Both the position numbers and the translations under genes were made by a program. The notes beneath the pieces were generated by a model. The model saw only the letters and a program-made list of their open reading frames with translations. It ran no database searches and was not told the origin of the DNA. From Diaporthe sp. PMI_573 (lineage: Eukaryota > Ascomycota > Sordariomycetes > Diaporthales > Diaporthaceae), in NCBI GenBank assembly GCA_021399435.1, contig JAJTUP010000010.1, forward strand, positions 1,116,001-1,180,000: 64,000 bases of DNA. Direction: 5' to 3'. Position 1 is the first letter of the stretch. Each line of letters starts with the position of its first letter. Below, piece after piece: positions 23,301 through 33,882 of this stretch.

Positions 23301-26300
23301 TTGTCCTTACGCCGTATCTCGGCCAGCTGCGCCTCGTAAGAGACATGCTCATGGATGATGTCGACCCAGTACTCAGTGACCTGGACTCACACGATCTCAT
23401 TTCAGCGGGCTTGATGACCAGAGCTGCTGCCAAAGTCGACAAGTCACCACTTCGAATATCGACCATCGGTGAGTTCTGAATAATTATTGACGCAAAAGAT
23501 TGAGCACAACTAACTTTCGAAGACAACTACCAGGGAGAAGAGGCCGACATCGTCATTGTATCCCTGACCCGAAGCAACGCCAATGGCGACATTGGCTTCC
23601 TTTCAGCACCGGAGCGACTCAACGTTCTTCTCTCTCGAGCGCGAAATTGTCTCATCATGTTTGGCAACATGGATACCTACATGCACAGCAAGAAAGGAGC
23701 AGACACTTGGAATACCTTCTTCAAGCTGATGAAGACCAACAATCACATCCATGATGGGCTTCCGGTAAAGTGCGAGAAGCATCCCGACAGGAGATTTCTT
23801 CTTCAAGAGCCAGATGACTTCGATATGTGCTGCCCCGATGGAGGATGTACCGAGCAGTGGTAAGTGGGACGATCCGCTCGGTCGCCGCTTTATATTTTGC
23901 TGATGAAACATTACAGCGACGCTCCTCTTAATTGTGGCCTACACAATTGCGCAATGCGCTGCCACCGTGTGGATGATCATTCCAAGATGCCTTGTCCGCA
24001 CAAGGTGGAGAGATTCTGCGACAGGGGCCACAAACTTAAGATGCCGTGCCACATGCGGAACGATAAGTGCCGCACGTGTGCACAGGAGGACCTGGAAACA
24101 GAGCGGAGGATCAAGAGAGACCTGAAGCTCGAGGCTGAGAGGCAGGCCCGCGAGGCCGCGTACAAGAGGGAGCTCCAGGAGATCCAGGACGAGATTGATC
24201 ACGAGCGGCGCACGCTCAAGTACCGCAAGGACGAAGAAGATCAACAGAAGATACTCGCTCAACAACGAGCGGACCTTGCCGCTCTCAAGCAGACCGCAGA
24301 GCGCGTCCTCAAGGCGCCAAAGGCACAGGCTAAGCAGGGTATGCCTGGATCATTTCCAGGTGTTGACCCTCCAACTCCACCGACCGATGAAGACTCTTCC
24401 GACAGTCTCAATTATCTTCCCGACAGCGCAGCGCAAGAATGGAATAATCTCAAACAGCTCGAGGGGGCCAAGAGCAAGCCGCTAGACGAGCTGATGGGCA
24501 TGATCGGGCTCGAGGAAGTGAAGTCGGAGTGTCTATCTGTCAAGTCGAAGGTTGACACGGCGATTCGGCAAGGCATCTCGCTTGACAAAGAACGATTTGG
24601 GTGTTCAATGTTGGGTAATCCTGGAACAGGTAAGTTCGAACGCGAGATTCTTGGTCTCATGAAAGTGATGTTCTACCGGAATTGCCCCCGCCATACAGCT
24701 CACGTTATGCACGTTCATCTTTTGATTGCTTTCAATCCATAACTGATCGTCTTTGCCTAGGAAAAACAACCGTTGCTCGTATCTATGCTCAATTCCTTAC
24801 ATCGCTCGGCGTCATTCCTGGCAGCTGTTTCAAGGAAGAGACAGGAGCCAGTCTAGCCAATGCTGGTGTTTCTGGCTGCAAGAGTATCATAGATGAGATT
24901 TTAGACGACGGCGGTGGCGTGCTCTTCATCGATGAAGCCTACCAGCTTACATCCGGAAACAACTTTGGCGGCGGAGCCGTTCTGGACTATCTCTTGCCAG
25001 AGGTTGAGAACCTCAATGGCAAGGTGATTTTCATCCTCGCCGGCTACAGAAAGCAAATGGAGAGCTTCTACGCACACAATGTGAGTGCACCTATACATCA
25101 ATGTTTTGAAGCTGAGAGAATAGGAATTGACCGATCGAGCAGCCCGGCTTGCCGTCAAGGTTCCCCATCGAGATGAGGTTTGACGACTATACAGATGAGG
25201 AATTGCTACGCATCTTCGAGCTGAAGATGCACAACAAGTATGATGGTCGGATGAAATGCGAAGACGGTCCAAGAGGTCTCTACTCTCGGATCGTGACCAG
25301 GAGGGTGGGTCGCGGCCGAGGCCGAGACGGCTTCGGCAATGCGAGAGCGGTTGAGAATGCCTTGGCCACGGTCAGCTCTCGCCAAGCCACCAGGCTGAGG
25401 AAAGAGCGGCGTGAAGGCAAAAAGCCTGACGACTTCTTGTTCACCAAACAAGACCTCATCGGGCCCGAGCCAGCGGAGGCCCTGACGAAGTGCGAGGCCT
25501 GGAAGCAGTTGCAGGGCCTCTTTGGCCTCAAGGCAGTCAAGGAAGCAGTCAAGTCCCTCGTCGACAGCGTCAAACAGAATTATACCAGGGAACTTGATGA
25601 ACAACCACCCATCGAGTACTCTTTGAACCGTGTGTTCTTCGGCAACCCTGGGACAGGGAAGACAACCGTGGCCAAGTTGTACGGGGCGATCCTTGTGGAT
25701 CTTGGTTTGCTTTCTAAACCCGAGGGTGAGTATACCTAGCTATACCGACAACATTTTGACGTGTATTTTGTGGCTAACACATTGTCAAGTGATCGTCAAG
25801 AATCCTTCGGACTTCGTCGGGTCCGCTCTCGGTCAATCCGAAAACCAGACGAAGGGCATACTGGCCGCATCTATGGGCAAGGTCCTTGTCATTGATGAGG
25901 CATACGGGCTCTATGGCGGCCAAGGTTCTATGGCAGATCCCTATAAGTCGGCCGTGATCGACACCATTGTCGCCGAGGTGCAAAGCGTGCCCGGAGATGA
26001 TCGATGTGTCCTGCTTCTCGGATACAAGGAGCAGATGGAGACAATGTTCCAGAATGTGAACCCCGGTCTCAGTCGGCGCTTCCCTATCGCCTCGGCCTTC
26101 GAATTTGAGGATTTCGACGACGGTGCCCTACGCCAGATACTGGATCTGAAGCTGAAGAAGCAGGGCTATCATGCTACAGACCAGGCCAAGCGGGTGGCAA
26201 TGGAGATGCTCAGTCGAGCAAGGAACCGGCCCAACTTTGGCAATGCTGGAGAAATCGACATCATGCTCGACGCGGCGAAGGCAAAGCATCAGTCGAGAGT

Positions 26301-27771
26301 CTCGTCCAAGGAAACCAATTCCGCTTCTACACTCGAGGCACCGGACTTTGATGAGAACTTTGATCGTGCTGAACGGGCCGAGACCAATGTTTCCATGCTA
26401 TTCCAAGGAACCGTCGGCCAAGAGGACGTCATTGCGAAGCTGCAGGGCTACCAAGAGACAGTTAGGACAATGAGGTCCTTGGAGCTAGATCCCAAGGAGG
26501 ACATACCATTCAACTTCCTTTTCCGGGGGCCTCCAGGCACCGGGAAAACGACGACAGCCAAGAAGATGGGCAAGGTCTTTTACGACATGGGATTCCTCGC
26601 TACAGCTGAGGTTGTAGAGTGCTCTGCGACCGATATCATCGGCCAATATGTTGGTCAGACGGGACCCAAGGTGCAAGGCAAACTCGACACGGCGCTGGGA
26701 AAAGTCCTCTTCATCGACGAGGCGTACCGTCTTGCCGAGGGCCATTTCGCCAAAGAAGCCATGGACGAGTTGGTAGATGCCGTGACCAAGGACAAATACG
26801 CCAAGAAGTTGATCATCATCCTTGCTGGCTATGAGAAGGATATCAACCGCCTCATGACGACCAACCCCGGGCTTACTTCTCGTTTCCCCGAAGTCATTGA
26901 CTTCCGAACTCTGCGGGCCGATGAGTGCGTGAAGTTGCTCCTGCAGGCCTTGATGTCACAGAAGAGCCGCCTCTCGCGTGCCAAGGCAAAGAAGAAGGTC
27001 AACCTCGACGTCTCCGTGCTCCAGTCGCTGGAAGAGCCTCTAGGAGCCAAGCTGAAGCATCTATTCTCTGAGCTCACGAAGCAGGAAGGCTGGGCAGGTG
27101 CTCGGGACGTGGAAACTCTTGCCAAAAACATCTTCAAAGTTGTTACTGAAGATAAAAACGGCATTGAAAAGGGCCACTTGAAAGTTCGCGGAGACGTCAT
27201 CGAGGCCGAGCTGACGAAGATGATGCACGAGCGAGCGAGCCGGAGCGTGGACCACAGCAGGCCATTTCCTTCGCTGTGCGATCTTGACCAATCCGCTTTC
27301 CAGATGCCGCCGTCCGCAACGCCGCCCAATTTCAAGACCCAGACCACTACCAGACATTCTGTCACAAGCGACAATTTGGCTCCTCCAGAAAACAAGGAGG
27401 ATGTAAGGAAAAAGCCACTTGCTATCAAAAAGTCAGTGGAGCACTCCAAGCGAGAGGTAAAGCGAGACGCCGGGGTCAGTGATGAAGTGTGGGAGCAGCT
27501 CCAGAGAGACAAAAAGGCCGAAGAGCGACGCGAACAGGAGTACCAAGATTTGCTCACGGCACAGCGGACTGCCTCCGATGAGGCCAGGGAACAGATTGTC
27601 AGAAGATTGATTGAAGAGGAGGAGCGCAGGCGGAAGGAGGAGGAGGCGCGGAAGAAACTTGAGACAATTGGAGTCTGCCCAGTCGGGTATCCTTGGATCA
27701 AGCAAGAAGGGGGGTATCGCTGTGGAGGAGGGTCTCATTACATGTCTGACGATGCTGTGATGCAGTTGTAA
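20388..27771 (+). CDS. Giant SF1 RNA helicase - NFX1-type zinc - triple CbxX/CfxQ AAA+ ATPase
   Basis: Seven exons (20388-21879, 22029-23468, 23523-23859, 23917-24629, 24761-25080, 25143-25725, 25790-27771) join in perfect phase to 2,288 residues. Residues about 1-490 are a helical region of unknown role. The SF1 Upf1-like helicase follows: Walker A GPPGTGKS near 495-502, VVMVEEAGE, IGDHKQL, RKQHRMHP, TIDNYQGEEADIV near 975-990 and NVLLSRARN. A Cys/His-rich NFX1-type segment (CDAPLNCGLHNCAMRCHR) spans 1090-1140. A charged coiled coil spans 1143-1205. Three AAA+ modules of the rubisco-activase CbbX/CfxQ type have Walker A near 1323, 1600 and 1874, each with a Walker B (FIDEAYQL, VIDEAYGL, FIDEAYRL). 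A second coiled coil and a short Cys-containing tail end the protein. The helicase half resembles ZNFX1 and fission-yeast Hrr1 of RNAi heterochromatin. Several introns interrupt P-loop codons (PPG|TGK, PGTG|KTT). Confidence 0.93.
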
Positions 27772-28701
27772 AAGTGCTTCATCGAGGTCTACGTCGGATC
27801 AGTTATATATGAAATGGGAAGTCCTACTGGCTAGGTCAGTGTAGGAGGACGACAGACTTGCAGCTTTACGAAGGCTTACTACTCTCTCAAGGGTCACAAT
27901 ATACATGCCAATGGCTGTGCAAATTCAAGAAATTCTATATTTTTTCATTGGTATTCTGAGTCCAAGTCTATCTCGTACCGAGCCATCCAGCGTGTATCAG
28001 GATCATGAAGAGAAGTTGTCGCTTATCCTCACAGTGGCGTAAGCCAAGGGGGAGATCAGTCCGTCAGGTACAGTACCGAGCACTCCTTATCTTCATGAAG
28101 GAAGCTCATCTTTACCAGATTATTGGTTTGGCAAAGAGATTGAACATGTTCGGCTCGTGTGATGATGGTTCACGAGTAAGCGCGGTTGATGTGATAGGTA
28201 ATGAAGAATGTTGCTTATCCGCCGTCCAGGAGCGTGGATTGTGGTGGAGAAAGTCTCTCAGGTTCAGCGTCGAAACGGAACCGATAGTTCCTATCCTCGT
28301 AGAGAAAGGAAGAATCATCTTTGCAAACAAGAGTAATTTGAAAGAGAAAGACCTGTCAAGCCGTATGATGATAAAACACGACTAAGCAACGTTCGATCGG
28401 CTGCCGGTGGGAATTGGTAACAGCCTGAGGCGGTGAGGAAGGAGGGAGCTCTCAAGAAACCGAGCTGGCGGGCCATAGAGGTTTGGCCGGTACAGAAAAA
28501 GGATTATGTATGGTTGGCGCCAAGTGCCAAAGGGGCCAAGAGCTTTTTTGGTGGTAAGAATGTGATCAACGAAGAGCCATATTGTACAGTGTTTGTTCCA
28601 TCGATGATAGTTCTGAATCGAGAGGAGAAGGACAAGAGCTTGCCGGTGGTCAGAACCTGGCCGACATCAAAGTCCTGCCGGGCCTTTCTGGGACGAATAG
28701 A
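27772..28701. other. Convergent intergenic region, no gene seen
   Basis: 930 bp between two 3' ends. The plus-strand frames at 28005-28385 and 28433-28705 have no recognisable features; the second overlaps the 3' end of the coiled-coil gene. I treat the stretch as 3' untranslated sequence and spacer. Confidence 0.55.
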
Positions 28702-31041
28702 TTAAGCAGAGTTAGACTCGGATGCCTCTGGCTGCCCAGGAGCCTCGCACTGCTCACCAGACCGGGAGGCGGGCTCAACTGGGCTACCCTCGGCCGGACT
28801 AGGATTGACAGCCTCACTGGAGTCACCGGAGGTCTGGGTTCCCTTGTCATCGGAAGGAGTCTTGCTTGGCGAAGGAGGTGGGTTTGAGGTCTGGGTTCCC
28901 TCATCATTGGAGGGAGGGCGTCCGGTGGCCAGCCGCGCCCTCAAAGATGCGACCTCTGCCTCAGCGGCCTCACGTGCCTCTATCTGAACCAACAACTTCT
29001 GGTTAGCGGAGTTTTGGGCGTCTTCCTCGACACTGAGGTCCGCTCTAACTTCCTCGAGAATTTCTTGGACATTCTGAAGCGACTTCAAATCGGCCGCTGA
29101 CTGCCGCTTTGCAACCTCGCATGCTTGTTCAGCAGCCTCACGTGCCTTTATCTCAGCCATCAACTCCTGATCAGTAGAGTTTTGGGCGTTTTTCTCGACA
29201 TTGTATTCCGCTCTAAAGTCCTCAAGAACTGATTGGACATTCTGAAGCGACTTCAAATCGGCCTCTGACTGCTTCTCTGCAGCCTTGAGCTTCTCATCAG
29301 CTGCCTTGCGGGCCTCTTTCTCGGCCGTGAGCTCATCTTCAACTGCCTTGCGTCCCTTCCTCTCAGTGTCGAGTGCCTCTTCAGCTGCCTTTCGGGCCTC
29401 TTTCTCGGTCTTGAGCATTTCCTCAGCTGCCTTGCGAGCGTCAGAGCTGCGATTGCACTCGTCGGTCATCTTCTTAATCTCCTCATCAAACTTTCTCTTG
29501 ATACTGGCGGACTCGGACTTCTTCTGAGACGCGTGGCTCTCCTCTTGCTCATTCATGCGAGCCTGCAGGTCTTGGATGGCCTTCTTCTGTGTGTTGATGA
29601 TCTCATCGCGCTCCTTGAGCTGCTCCTCGAAGGCATCCTTGGCTGCCTTCTGCGATGCAATGAGCTCTTTATGTTCCTTGAGGAGGGCCTGCAGGGTCTC
29701 CTCCTTCGACGCCATGGATTTCTCAAGATCCTGAATTCGTTTCCTCTGGGATTTGATATTAAGACCGGAGATCGCCTCGCGGCTGTCGAGTTGACCTTGG
29801 CAGCACGCATGTTCCTTCCGAAGTAACGCGTGCTCCTGCTTTTCAACCCTCAGTTGCCACCTGACTTCCCGGATAGTTTCGAAGTGATCACCGAGTTGCT
29901 TTAAGAAATACGCCTCTGACTGTTTCTTGTCCTCAATTGCGAGATCCTTTTCTTTCTGCAGGTCAGCAGCACGCTTCTCCTTCTCTTTGAGCTGATCGTA
30001 CGTTGACCGTGTCATGTCGATCGAAGCTAGCATCTTGAGTTGCCCTCGAATCACGGCCTTTTGAGCCAAGTTGGCAACCTCTAAGTTCTCAATCTCCCGT
30101 TCGAGTTCGCCGACATCAGTATCATATCGAGTGCGAGTGTTTTCGAGGAGCGTGTCTTTGTCTACCACTTGGTTGTGGATCCGTCGATTCTCCTCCTGTA
30201 GCTTGGGGACCCGGGGATCCTCAAGAGTCCGATAGATTACCTGAGGCGGAGGTATTTCGAGGCGAGCAAGCTTGAATCCAATGTTGACATTGGCGGCCCA
30301 CACGATGGTGTTGACGATGCAGAAGATCAAGCTTGCTAAGCAAACGCACATCATGTTCATTCCGCCTGCGGCGAGCTTCGCAAGGAAATGACACAATGTA
30401 TTGACAATTGTGTCCCAGGCAACCTCGGGCATATCGGGGAGGCGTGCCAGTCGTTTCGTGCTTTGCCAAACGAAACGCGTGGCGGCAAGAATAGCAGAAC
30501 TGATTGAAATAGCAGAACTGATAGAGAAGCAGAGGATGGCGGTGCAGAAGTTCGTTGCCAGCACGAAGAAGAGGGTCCTGGTGTTTGGTGTCGGGTCTGG
30601 ATGGAGCCTAGTGGACGGAATATCCCAAGCATACGAACCGTATTGAGGGTATGAACCAGACTGAGGGTGATAGGTGATGCTCTCGATTGACGGTTGAGGC
30701 AGACGAGATTCCTCTGCCGAGCGGAAGAAATGGGATCTCTTGATCGCATCTGTGACGAAGGCGTGGCAGGCATCGATGTATGGAACGAGAACCTCCTCGG
30801 CTGCATGGCGAATAGTGTGGAGCTGCTCGCCGGCCAGGACGCGAGCGCGATCTATGAGGGAGTAGTCGAAGGGGATGCTCATGAGGGTTCGGCGATAGAT
30901 TTCTCGAGATAGGCCAATGGTAGAGGTAAACGTAGAACCAAGATCAGAGATTAATTGAGTTGTGTCGACAAACGAGGCCATGACGGCGCCAGTGGCAAGT
31001 ACCGCCATGGCCAAGAGGGCATAGGGTATTGCCCGATACAT
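28702..31041 (-). CDS. Membrane-anchored long coiled-coil protein with internal repeats
   Basis: Single coding exon of 779 residues; I do not recognise the family. Hydrophobic segments at about 5-25, 155-185 and 228-250 predict two or three membrane spans. From about residue 270 to 725 the protein is an almost continuous charged coiled coil (Glu/Lys/Ala heptads). An 11-residue unit (TEKEARKAAEE and variants) is followed by a roughly 57-residue unit that recurs twice around ADLKSLQNVQ. The two DNA copies near 29071 and 29242 are nearly identical, pointing to recent duplication. The Pro/Ser-rich tail holds two GTQTS copies. A leader intron is likely upstream. Role: plausibly a tether or scaffold at an internal membrane. 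It is convergent with the helicase-AAA gene and may be unrelated to it. Confidence 0.78.
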   Translation of the reverse strand: MYRAIPYALLAMAVLATGAVMASFVDTTQLISDLGSTFTSTIGLSREIYRRTLMSIPFDYSLIDRARVLAGEQLHTIRHAAEEVLVPYIDACHAFVTDAIKRSHFFRSAEESRLPQPSIESITYHPQSGSYPQYGSYAWDIPSTRLHPDPTPNTRTLFFVLATNFCTAILCFSISSAISISSAILAATRFVWQSTKRLARLPDMPEVAWDTIVNTLCHFLAKLAAGGMNMMCVCLASLIFCIVNTIVWAANVNIGFKLARLEIPPPQVIYRTLEDPRVPKLQEENRRIHNQVVDKDTLLENTRTRYDTDVGELEREIENLEVANLAQKAVIRGQLKMLASIDMTRSTYDQLKEKEKRAADLQKEKDLAIEDKKQSEAYFLKQLGDHFETIREVRWQLRVEKQEHALLRKEHACCQGQLDSREAISGLNIKSQRKRIQDLEKSMASKEETLQALLKEHKELIASQKAAKDAFEEQLKERDEIINTQKKAIQDLQARMNEQEESHASQKKSESASIKRKFDEEIKKMTDECNRSSDARKAAEEMLKTEKEARKAAEEALDTERKGRKAVEDELTAEKEARKAADEKLKAAEKQSEADLKSLQNVQSVLEDFRAEYNVEKNAQNSTDQELMAEIKAREAAEQACEVAKRQSAADLKSLQNVQEILEEVRADLSVEEDAQNSANQKLLVQIEAREAAEAEVASLRARLATGRPPSNDEGTQTSNPPPSPSKTPSDDKGTQTSGDSSEAVNPSPAEGSPVEPASRSGEQCEAPGQPEASESNSA

Positions 31042-32275
31042 TGTCTTTGGGGTAGGTTAGAAATGGAGGCCAACTCTCAGGGTATGGGGAATAGAATTCG
31101 AGCGCAGAATCGAAAGAGTATACTTACTGCGACTGGATGACGAGGACGGGCTACTGGTGTTTGTTTGTTGTCGCCAGCTTGCCTGAACTAGTGCAGTATG
31201 TGGGATAAAGAATTTGATCTGTAGTTTGTAGGATACTCGAGATCGATTGCATGTAGAGGAGAGGAATTTAATGGATTGAAGAGCAGGTATGAAAGAGTGG
31301 GTTGGGTGTTCTCGGGAAGAAGCAAACGTGTTGTTGCTGTTTGTTGGAGAGGAGGATGGTGGGAGTGCTGACTGGCAACGTTGGCAGCGGGAGTCAAAGT
31401 TCGTGCCAGAGATGTTGCAGTCTTGAGAAGATCAAGGTTGATTGGGTATTGAGAATGGGATAAATCAAGTCTGAGACTGGAATTGTCAAGACGAAGTGTT
31501 GTTCGGAATGGGGTCCAGACTTGTTGCTTTACAGAATCTGGAGTGTGATGGTTTTGGGAGGAAGGAAGACTGGCAATTCTGGCAGATGTGGAGGCTTTTT
31601 AAAGGCGTCGCAGATGGTCGTTTGTCAGTGAAGGACTGCGGCAGGCCCATTAGTACGCACATTCACTGTTACAATTCACTTGAACTAGGGAATGGGTCAA
31701 TTCAACTTGACCATCGAGAGCTGCGCTCCTGGTCAGGGGCAGCACGCATACCTAGGTCGCTTCAGCGCCTACGGGCAAAGTCACATCGGCAAATAGGGCA
31801 ACTCACCCTTGAGATATTCACACAATCTCTTTTCACTGAGTATTGTGGCCTTCCAGATTCGCTTTCGCTTTAACTTGAATAGTCTGGCTTGAGCTTGCAG
31901 AATGCGAGGACTCACAGTGAAGTCGCCAGCCCCTATCCAAGCCAATCTGCCATGTAACTAGACTTGAAAGTGAATAACGGCGACCTCAACCATCTCTCTG
32001 TTGTACGTGAGGGCTATCCCTTCCGCAGACTGCCGATTATGAGTGATGGATCTTGAGTCTACCAACCCACAGTACTATCTAGTTGAAGAGTGACTGTAAA
32101 CGGCCAATTGCCTTGGACACAACTAGTAAAACACGGCAGGCAATGCGCATTCATCCCACATTGCAAGACTCAGATCGTAGAGAACATGAAGTGAATCCAC
32201 CTCGTTTAGTGACTTTCAATGATGATAGAAATGTATCACTACGTACACCGCCCTGCTGCGCATCCACAGACAGCC
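31042..32275. other. Intergenic region with the leader of the coiled-coil gene
   Basis: 1.2 kb without a supported gene. The left end contains a likely leader intron of the coiled-coil gene; the remainder is AT-richer promoter or spacer. The plus frame at 31496-31873 has no recognisable features. Confidence 0.5.
31045..31127 (-). other. Likely 5'-leader intron of the coiled-coil gene
   Basis: On the minus strand a strong donor GTAAGTAT, a CTAAC branch site and an acceptor CCAAAG lie 83 bp apart, ending three bases before the ATG at 31041. All three signals match those of the other introns in the window. Confidence 0.55.
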
Positions 32276-33433
32276 TTAACGTCCTCCTTGCCCTCGCCGC
32301 TCTCTCTCGAGCATCTCGTCGAACTCCTTCTGTGCCTGGTCCTTGGCGTACGACTTCTCTTCGTCCGCTGTTGAATAGTTGTAAGAAGATCCATCTTGGG
32401 CACCCCGGGAGGTCATCTCGTCCTGGCGCTTCTTTGCCCACGAGCCTGGCTGGCCACGTGCGGCTTGTGCTTGGCCCCTAATCCTGTCCCATGCGGAACC
32501 ACCCTGCTGACCTGAATTTTGAGGCGAGTAATTGGTCTGCTCTGATGGTGCCACGGGCGAGGCATCATCAAATACGTAAGAGTCCTGATTGTATGAATCC
32601 TGACGCCCGGTTTGCGGATTCTGCGTTGCAGTCCACGACGATGGCGAAGGCCTTGACGCTGCCTTTTCGGTCTCTTCTGAGCTTGCCCAGCCGACTGGTT
32701 CTGTTGCTGACGCTGGTTCTTCCCATTTCTGTTGGGGATACTGCTGATGCGATTGCCCAGAAGATTCATGTGGGATGGGGCTCGGCCGTCCACTTCTCAT
32801 TGCCGTGCCTGCACGACGGGATATCTCCTTGCGGTAGGCTTCGAGCCTGTTGTCGGTGCCTGAATTGGCCGAGTACACCGAGATTGCATATGAGGTTACA
32901 ACAAGACCTATGGTAAGTTTGCTGGCAGTGTACCACGCGAGTACCCGCGTTCCATGCCATGCCAAAAGTGATGCGGTACCTCCAGGCAGGCCGGGGAACT
33001 TTTGGGAGTTGAACTTTGGCGGCTTTGGGTTGTAGAACGGGAAGCCAAACTTGGGACGCGTAGCTCGCTCCATTCCAAAGGTTGCTGCCACTGAGAGCGG
33101 CGACGAATATGCGATGGTGATAACCAGCTTTGCACTATTGGACGGGTTATCTGTGAGCAAGCGGAACGGAACCACACTATGCCAGGCCAGGGCAAGTACG
33201 TACAAGTGGTATGACATGGCATCCTTTTCAGATTGTGTAAGCTCTCTCCCAACAGAGGCCGAGGAAGTCATGATCTTGGCTGCGACTCTTGTCTTGAGAT
33301 AGTCGGACGTCTTCCCGAACAAGGGGCCCCAGAAGGGCATCTGAGGGATGGCATCGTAGTTGATGCCGAGGCTGTCTGCATTCCTGCGCGCAGACTCCAG
33401 CGGGATGTTGGGATCTCTGCCAATATCTGTCAT
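32276..33433 (-). CDS. Conserved-looking fungal membrane-associated protein of unknown function
   Basis: Intronless frame of 385 residues starting MTDIGRDPNIPLESARR. I do not recognise a named domain. Residues ~60-80 hold SASVGRELTQSEKDAMSYHL. Two moderately hydrophobic stretches follow: LVITIAYSSPLSVAATFG near 110 and KLTIGLVVTSYAISVYSAN near 175-193, which could be membrane segments. Between them is an aromatic/proline motif FGFPFYNPKPPKF. The C-terminal half (about 210-385) is low-complexity, rich in Gln, Ser and Pro, ending in a charged Lys/Glu helix (QKEFDEMLERERRG). The organisation is that of a tail-bearing organelle membrane protein. It is divergent from dna2 across 450 bp. Confidence 0.75.
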   Translation of the reverse strand: MTDIGRDPNIPLESARRNADSLGINYDAIPQMPFWGPLFGKTSDYLKTRVAAKIMTSSASVGRELTQSEKDAMSYHLYVLALAWHSVVPFRLLTDNPSNSAKLVITIAYSSPLSVAATFGMERATRPKFGFPFYNPKPPKFNSQKFPGLPGGTASLLAWHGTRVLAWYTASKLTIGLVVTSYAISVYSANSGTDNRLEAYRKEISRRAGTAMRSGRPSPIPHESSGQSHQQYPQQKWEEPASATEPVGWASSEETEKAASRPSPSSWTATQNPQTGRQDSYNQDSYVFDDASPVAPSEQTNYSPQNSGQQGGSAWDRIRGQAQAARGQPGSWAKKRQDEMTSRGAQDGSSYNYSTADEEKSYAKDQAQKEFDEMLERERRGQGGR

Positions 33434-33882
33434 GGCTGAGACAGGAAGCGCGGCGAGGCTGATAGATGTCTGGGTGAGCTGAAGTCAGCCTGGGTCAGGC
33501 GAGGTGAGATGGTGGGGTGAACCGAGGTGAGCTTCGAGCCGTGATGGGAACGTCATTGAAGTTAGGTCGTTGGGTCGTTGGGTCCAGAGGGTCAGGGTAC
33601 CTGGCTGGGGTAGCTCGTGCCACAGTTGTGAGCGCCACAGTGGGCCACCACTGCAGACCCCTGCAGGCGACATCAACGCGGCAGCGCGGCCCGGACCTGA
33701 CCAGACGCGAGCAACGCGTCAAGACGCTCGTTCCCAGGGCAATTGACTTGCACGCATACGGGCCCACCAACATCTGCCCTGGTCCACAACTACTCACCAT
33801 CAATCCTCGAGGCCGACAAGACATTCCCCATCATTGCGATTGGGAGAATACAGTGTCAGTACCATGAGTCCAATCAGTCGCC
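33434..33882. promoter_or_regulatory. Divergent promoter region of the unknown membrane gene and dna2
   Basis: About 450 bp between two start codons, with a short GTCGTTGGGTC direct repeat near 33566-33585. No TATA consensus is seen. Confidence 0.45.

Noticed and set aside
28005..28385. 126-codon plus-strand frame between the helicase and coiled-coil genes
   Set aside because: No recognisable domain and no promoter; it lies in a convergent 3' region.
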